From positions 1 to 8,781 of the forward strand of contig CADCUZ010000098.1 in the NCBI GenBank assembly GCA_902806015.1: a DNA stretch of 8,781 nt, written 5' to 3'. The stretch's first letter is position 1. Each line of letters starts with the position of its first letter. The position numbers and the translations under genes were made by a program. Under the pieces are notes generated by a model. The model had not been told where the DNA came from. It searched no databases and was given only the letters and a program-made list of their open reading frames with translations. Source of the stretch: an uncultured Rubrobacteraceae bacterium (GTDB taxonomy: Bacteria; Actinomycetota; Rubrobacteria; Rubrobacterales; Rubrobacteraceae). Positions 5,836 to 8,781 of the stretch are shown here, piece after piece.

Positions 5836-6909
5836 TCACCGGAGGAATACCTCGATTTCCTTGCCCACGAACGAGCCGTCCTTGGGGCTTCTGCTGCCGA
5901 CGCGTAGCGTCGCCAGCCCCTCGTAGCCGGAGTATTCGAGCTTGGCCTCGAAGAGCCCCCAGGCCGTGGTCCAGTCGTTGGCGCGCACCGTCTTCGAGGA
6001 GATGACTTCGCGCTCCCGGTCGAGCAGGGAGACGGTCACCTGGCCCTCGAAGAGCCGAGCGTACCCCCGCACGGAGAGGGGGCTGGCCACCTCCTCAGCC
6101 TCGCGGGGTCGGACCACGACCACCTTGTCGCCCGTCGTCGGCGGGAGATCCAACTCCTGCGCCACCCCGCGGAAGTCTACGGCTAGGCGCCCGGATTCGG
6201 GCATCTCCGTTACCCGGTAGCGGAACTCGTGAAAGGCGAAGGCGTCGGCGAAGAGCCCGCCGTCCCGGCCTCGAACCACGTAGAGCTCGTCGAGCACGGA
6301 GCCGATGAGGTCCTTGTCCGCGACCCGCGTCGAGCTGACGCCGGGGAAGCGGAGGCGGACGTAGCCGCCTTGCGCTGGGCTCTCTGTGGTCCATCGGGGG
6401 ACGCCGGCCGGCTTGCCGTCCCGGCGCCCGAAGTCTATGAGGAGGCGCTCGTAGCCGTCGAGGATGCGGAAGCGCACCCCCTCTATGCGGTCCGCGGCCC
6501 CCAGCTTGCCACCGCTGCTCTCCGCAGACGCTGCGAAGCCCCCCTCATCCTCTTCCGGCCCCGGTAGTTCGGCCTCGCTACCTGCCTGCGGGACCGAAGA
6601 CGGTTTCGGCGTCCCTTCTGCACCGGGTCGCTCGTGGCCCTTCGTTGCGCTTCCCCCGCCTTCGGCGCCACAACCCGCCACCAGCACCACGACGGCCGCG
6701 AGCACGGCCGCCAGAGCAGCCGCCCGAACCGTTGCCAACCGGCAACCGCCGGAACCGGACGAGCCGCGCGTTTGCGAAGCCCTTGCGGGGTCCTCTTGCC
6801 CCCGTTTTCCTGCGCGGGGAAGCGTCCGCCCACGGGCTTCTTCTTGGGCGACGGGGGCGTCGCCCGCCGAAACAACCGGCAGGCGGCGCGAAAGGTTTCG
6901 GGGCCCCAT
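5836..6909 (-). CDS. AMIN-like / Gmad2 domain lipoprotein
   Basis: This predicted surface lipoprotein has 357 residues from the ATG at 6909. A hydrophobic segment at 61-77 ends in the lipobox VAGC (Cys80). A Gly/Pro/Glu-rich linker follows to about 140. An AMIN-like beta domain covers about 143-250 (RFRILDGYERLLIDFG, with later strands YVRLRFPG and GRLAVDFRG). A Gmad2 immunoglobulin-like domain covers about 265-356 (ASPLSVRGYARLFEGQVTVSL to the end). Both domains are associated with cell-envelope and peptidoglycan-related proteins in Gram-positives. GGAGG lies 9 nt before the 6909 ATG, within the last codons of the preceding gene, which ends 4 nt upstream, so coupling is likely. The oddity is 57-60 basic, low-complexity residues before the signal segment; a TTG at 6738 would give a normal signal peptide but has no clear ribosome binding site. 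Confidence 0.82.
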   Translation of the reverse strand: MGPRNLSRRLPVVSAGDAPVAQEEARGRTLPRAGKRGQEDPARASQTRGSSGSGGCRLATVRAAALAAVLAAVVVLVAGCGAEGGGSATKGHERPGAEGTPKPSSVPQAGSEAELPGPEEDEGGFAASAESSGGKLGAADRIEGVRFRILDGYERLLIDFGRRDGKPAGVPRWTTESPAQGGYVRLRFPGVSSTRVADKDLIGSVLDELYVVRGRDGGLFADAFAFHEFRYRVTEMPESGRLAVDFRGVAQELDLPPTTGDKVVVVRPREAEEVASPLSVRGYARLFEGQVTVSLLDREREVISSKTVRANDWTTAWGLFEAKLEYSGYEGLATLRVGSRSPKDGSFVGKEIEVFLR

Positions 6910-6913
6910 CGGC

Positions 6914-7234
6914 TCAGCCCTCCGTGAAGCGCTCGGTGGGCATGTTGCGGAACCAGCCGTCCACCGCGCGATCGTAGGCGTCGCCGGGGATCACGCCCTG
7001 CCCGACGAGCAGGCCGACGAACATGGCGGCCGTGCACAGCGCGACGGCCAGGGCCCCCGACCTCCTCGCGCCGAGCGCGTAGCCCGCGGTTGCCATAAAG
7101 ATCCCAACGGCGCCTGTGGCTATCGAGACGAACAGGGCCCCGATGGGGACGCAGATGACCAGGGCGACAACGGAGAGCAGCCGCCCGGCGTTGAGCCTCG
7201 AGGCTTCCGGGTTCTTTTCCGGTTTCGCGCCCAT
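6914..7234 (-). CDS. Small three-helix membrane protein
   Basis: I do not recognise a family for this 106-residue protein. It has a charged N-terminus (1-16), then three hydrophobic segments at about 17-35, 36-54 and 60-80, and a polar C-terminal tail containing GDAYDRAVDGWFRNMP. The basic ARRS at 56-59 suggests that the loop between the second and third helices is cytoplasmic. It starts 3 nt after the stop of the HtrA gene and ends 4 nt before the next ATG; its final codons contain the next gene's ribosome binding site. It is therefore almost certainly co-translated with the protease and the Gmad2 lipoprotein and may assist either one in the membrane. That role is inferred from position only. 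Confidence 0.78.
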   Translation of the reverse strand: MGAKPEKNPEASRLNAGRLLSVVALVICVPIGALFVSIATGAVGIFMATAGYALGARRSGALAVALCTAAMFVGLLVGQGVIPGDAYDRAVDGWFRNMPTERFTEG

Positions 7235-7237
7235 CGC

Positions 7238-8353
7238 TTACCTCATCTCCTCTAGCTCGACCGTGAACTCGCGCGCCTCGCCGTCCCTGGCGACGGTGAT
7301 CTCGACCGAAGCGCCGGGATCGTAGCCGCGCAGGGCAGCGAGCAGGTCCCCGGTGCTCGTGACCTTCTCGCCTTCCACGGCGGTCACGACGCCACCGGGC
7401 TCGATCCCGGCGTCGAATGCGGGGCCGTCCGGGTCCACGCCCGTGACGATCGCCCCGGACTCTACGTAGACGTCGAAGCGGCGGGCTATCTCGGGGGTCA
7501 GGTCGACCAGCGAGACGCCGACGTAGGGGTGCTCCGCCCGGCCGTCCTCGATGATCGCGTCCGCAACGTCGGTCGCGGTGGCAGACGGGATGGCGAAGCC
7601 GAGGTTGACCGCCCCCGTCTGGGCGGGGGGCAGGTACGCGACGTTTATGCCTATTACCTCCCCGTTGCGGTCGACGAGCGCACCACCGGAGGAGCCGGGC
7701 GAGATCGCGGCGTCCGTTTGTACGAGGTCGACCAGCGAAGACTGCTGCGAGCCGCCGGTGATCTCCGGCGGGATCTCCCGGTTCAGGCCGCTTACGACGC
7801 CCGCGGTGACGGTCGACTGGAAGCCCGAAGGGCTGCCGGCGGCCACCGCGAGCTGGCCGACGGCGAGGGTACCGCTGTCGCCGAACTCGGCGGCGGGCAG
7901 ATTCGTCCGGTCCACCTTGACCACGGCGATGTCGGTGTAGGGGTCGCCGCCCACGACCTGGCCCTTCTCCACGGCGCCGTCCGCGAACGCGACGTTGACC
8001 GTGTCGGCGCCCGCGACGACGTGGTTGTTGGTGATGACGTAGCCGTCCTCGCGGTAGATCACGCCGCTGCCGAGCCCCTCGGCCTCCTGCGGGCCGTAGG
8101 GCGAAGTCCGGATGGAGGAAACGTTTACCTGCACCACGCTGGGCTCGATCCGGCGCGCTACCTTGGCCACCGGGGAGACCTCGGCGGCCGGCGGGTCTTC
8201 GGCCGCCGCGCGGCCTCCCTGCCCCGTCTCGCCCTCCGCGCTTTCGCAGCCCACGGCCACAAGGCCCGCGACGAGCAGGATCGCCCCCCATTTTTTTCGC
8301 GGCCTTGCGACGCCTGTGTCGGCCGAATCGTCTCTCATCTCGGTGCCTCTCAT
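7238..8353 (-). CDS. HtrA/DegP-type serine protease with PDZ domain, probable lipoprotein
   Basis: This 371-residue envelope protease would degrade or sense misfolded exported proteins. A basic stretch (RPRKKW, 18-23) and a hydrophobic segment (24-35) lead to VAVGC, a lipobox-like site with Cys36; the -3 residue is Ala, so a plain membrane anchor is the alternative. The trypsin-like domain spans about 65-262, with the triad visible as His111 (TNNHVV), Asp141 (DPYTDIAVV) and Ser222 (SPGSSGGAL). One PDZ domain covers about 275-365 (YVGVSLVDL, GPAFDAGIEPGGVV). I chose the ATG at 8353 because GGGGAGG lies 8 nt upstream (8362-8368). The frame continues open to 8554 through a hairpin and an atypical-codon region, so an extended form is possible if a frameshift upstream is real. 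It heads a tightly packed three-gene operon with the membrane protein and Gmad2 lipoprotein. Confidence 0.92.
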   Translation of the reverse strand: MRGTEMRDDSADTGVARPRKKWGAILLVAGLVAVGCESAEGETGQGGRAAAEDPPAAEVSPVAKVARRIEPSVVQVNVSSIRTSPYGPQEAEGLGSGVIYREDGYVITNNHVVAGADTVNVAFADGAVEKGQVVGGDPYTDIAVVKVDRTNLPAAEFGDSGTLAVGQLAVAAGSPSGFQSTVTAGVVSGLNREIPPEITGGSQQSSLVDLVQTDAAISPGSSGGALVDRNGEVIGINVAYLPPAQTGAVNLGFAIPSATATDVADAIIEDGRAEHPYVGVSLVDLTPEIARRFDVYVESGAIVTGVDPDGPAFDAGIEPGGVVTAVEGEKVTSTGDLLAALRGYDPGASVEITVARDGEAREFTVELEEMR

Positions 8354-8424
8354 CTCGAAAACCTCCCCTTGCTGTTCTCTGGTAGTCCGGCGGCCTACCG
8401 CCCTGTGTTCTTTAGTCGTCCTGG

Positions 8425-8454
8425 CGGGAGGGCTCCTAGAGAGGAGCCCTCCCG
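8425..8454. other. Perfect 13-bp hairpin upstream of HtrA gene
   Basis: CGGGAGGGCTCCT (8425-8437) and AGGAGCCCTCCCG (8442-8454) are exact reverse complements around a 4-nt loop. On the minus strand it is not followed by T residues, so it is not a classical terminator for the leftward transcript. On the + strand the tail TGGTCTTCTCGTC is only moderately T-rich. It lies 57 bp before the HtrA ribosome binding site, and its 3' arm on the minus strand contains CCTCCC, which could pair with GGGAGG of that site. It could be a terminator, attenuator or regulatory leader. Confidence 0.6.
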
Positions 8455-8505
8455 TGGTCTTCTCGTCGTTCAGCTCGTTCGGGCTGAGCGTGGGCTGCTC
8501 GCCCG

Positions 8506-8664
8506 TTAGGATCGGCTCGTCTTTTTGCGCGGAGGGTCCGCCCCCCCCCCGCACCCGCCGACGGCGGCCAGCACGAGGGCGGCCGGGGCAACGGTTGCTC
8601 TTATCCGCTCCGCCTCGCGCTGCAGCCGCTTCACCCGCTTCTGTGGCTGCTTCCTACGACCCAT
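8506..8664 (-). pseudogene. Short lipoprotein-like ORF, apparently frameshifted at a G10 tract
   Basis: From the ATG at 8664 the minus strand encodes 52 residues: a strongly basic start (MGRRKQPQKRVKRLQ), a hydrophobic segment at about 25-35, and a VGGC lipobox with Cys38. Directly after the Cys codon come ten G residues, and the frame then ends at TAA (8508-8506). In the frame one base over, 8540-8460 has almost purely G/C third positions and encodes a hydrophilic stretch (PSAQKDEPILTGEQPTLSP and on), as expected of a lipoprotein continuing past its anchor. One extra G, or two fewer, would join the two frames. The joined frame has no stop before the HtrA gene and enters it in phase. The ribosome binding site is weak (AAAGGG, about 11 nt upstream). 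It may be a real gene with a sequencing error, a phase-variable ORF or a remnant. Confidence 0.45.
8541..8550. repeat. Homopolymer tract (C10 on +, G10 on -)
   Basis: Ten consecutive C residues on the + strand sit immediately after the lipobox Cys codon (8553-8551) of the minus-strand ORF. Tracts of this length are prone to slipped-strand changes in cells and to length errors in sequencing. I noticed no other mononucleotide run this long in the window. Confidence 0.9.
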
Positions 8665-8677
8665 TCTCGCCGCAGCC

Positions 8678-8726
8678 CTTTAACGCCCCGTTAGCTCCGG
8701 TTAGTCTCCGGTAAAGGTTCCGTTAA
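8678..8726 (-). promoter_or_regulatory. Phased array of five TTAAC-like hexamers upstream of the HtrA region
   Basis: On the minus strand, hexamers start at 8726 TTAACG, 8715 TTTACC, 8704 CTAACC, 8694 CTAACG and 8683 TTAAAG, with steps of 11, 11, 10 and 11 bp. Several are followed by GGAG or GGGG, giving near-identical 10-11 bp units. The array ends 13 bp before the ATG at 8664. The last unit could double as a -10 (TTAAAG), giving a nearly leaderless transcript, or the promoter may fire from within the short ORF and drive the HtrA operon. The remaining 8727-8781 shows nothing I can name. Confidence 0.6.
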
Positions 8727-8781
8727 GCGATCCGCCGCGAATGGGCGGCCGGCAGCGTGCCAGCCCAGACGCCGAAGTCCC

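Noticed and set aside
6483..8291. A 602-codon open frame on the minus strand
   Set aside because: It is an Arg/Gly-rich shadow of the HtrA and lipoprotein genes in another frame; the real frames there have catalytic motifs and proper starts.
7529..8509. A 326-codon open frame on the plus strand opposite the protease
   Set aside because: Antisense shadow of G/C third positions; no recognisable domain, while the opposite strand encodes a full HtrA.
1..8781. Search by eye for tRNA genes, CRISPR arrays, transposase genes and att-like repeats
   Set aside because: None seen. The only regular repeats are the 10-11 bp phased hexamers, too short and degenerate for CRISPR.

Overview
The window is high-GC DNA with strongly G/C-biased third codon positions, Shine-Dalgarno-led genes and several lipobox or Tat-like exported proteins. 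This suggests an actinobacterial genome. A Rubrobacter-like lineage is my best guess from the general look of the proteins; it is an inference, not something I could verify.

Layout: positions 1-363 are non-coding and carry an 11-bp-phased array of TTAAC-like hexamers. A small DUF4177-like protein follows (367-597, +). Next comes an ABC export pair on the + strand, a permease with a large coiled-coil outer loop (789-2273) and its ATPase (2273-3241), joined by a TAATG overlap. The + and - strand genes converge at 3242-3448, where each side has a terminator-like hairpin. Everything to the right is on the - strand. In transcription order it runs: a short lipoprotein-like ORF interrupted by a ten-G tract (8664-8506); an HtrA-type protease with a lipobox-like anchor (8353-7238); a small three-helix membrane protein (7234-6914); an AMIN-like/Gmad2 lipoprotein (6909-5836); an orphan extracellular solute-binding lipoprotein (5690-4332); and a voltage-gated-like ion channel with a non-canonical selectivity filter (4246-3449).

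How the genes may work together: the protease, the membrane protein and the Gmad2 lipoprotein are packed with 3-4 nt gaps and look like one translationally coupled envelope operon. The solute-binding protein has its own promoter region and no permease in the window. The ABC pair resembles drug or lipid exporters whose ATPases have Gln in place of the H-loop His (DrrA type).

The most interesting result is regulatory. Three separate intergenic regions (150-231 +, 5771-5819 -, 8678-8726 -) each hold 5-8 TTAAC-like hexamers spaced almost exactly 11 bp apart. This is the architecture of OmpR/PhoB-family response-regulator sites such as B. subtilis PhoP boxes, and it suggests a shared regulon for the small protein (and perhaps the ABC exporter), the solute-binding protein and the HtrA operon. 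A second unusual spot is 8354-8664, where a G10 tract sits right after a lipobox Cys at a switch of coding frame, followed by a perfect 13-bp hairpin and then the strong ribosome binding site of the HtrA gene.
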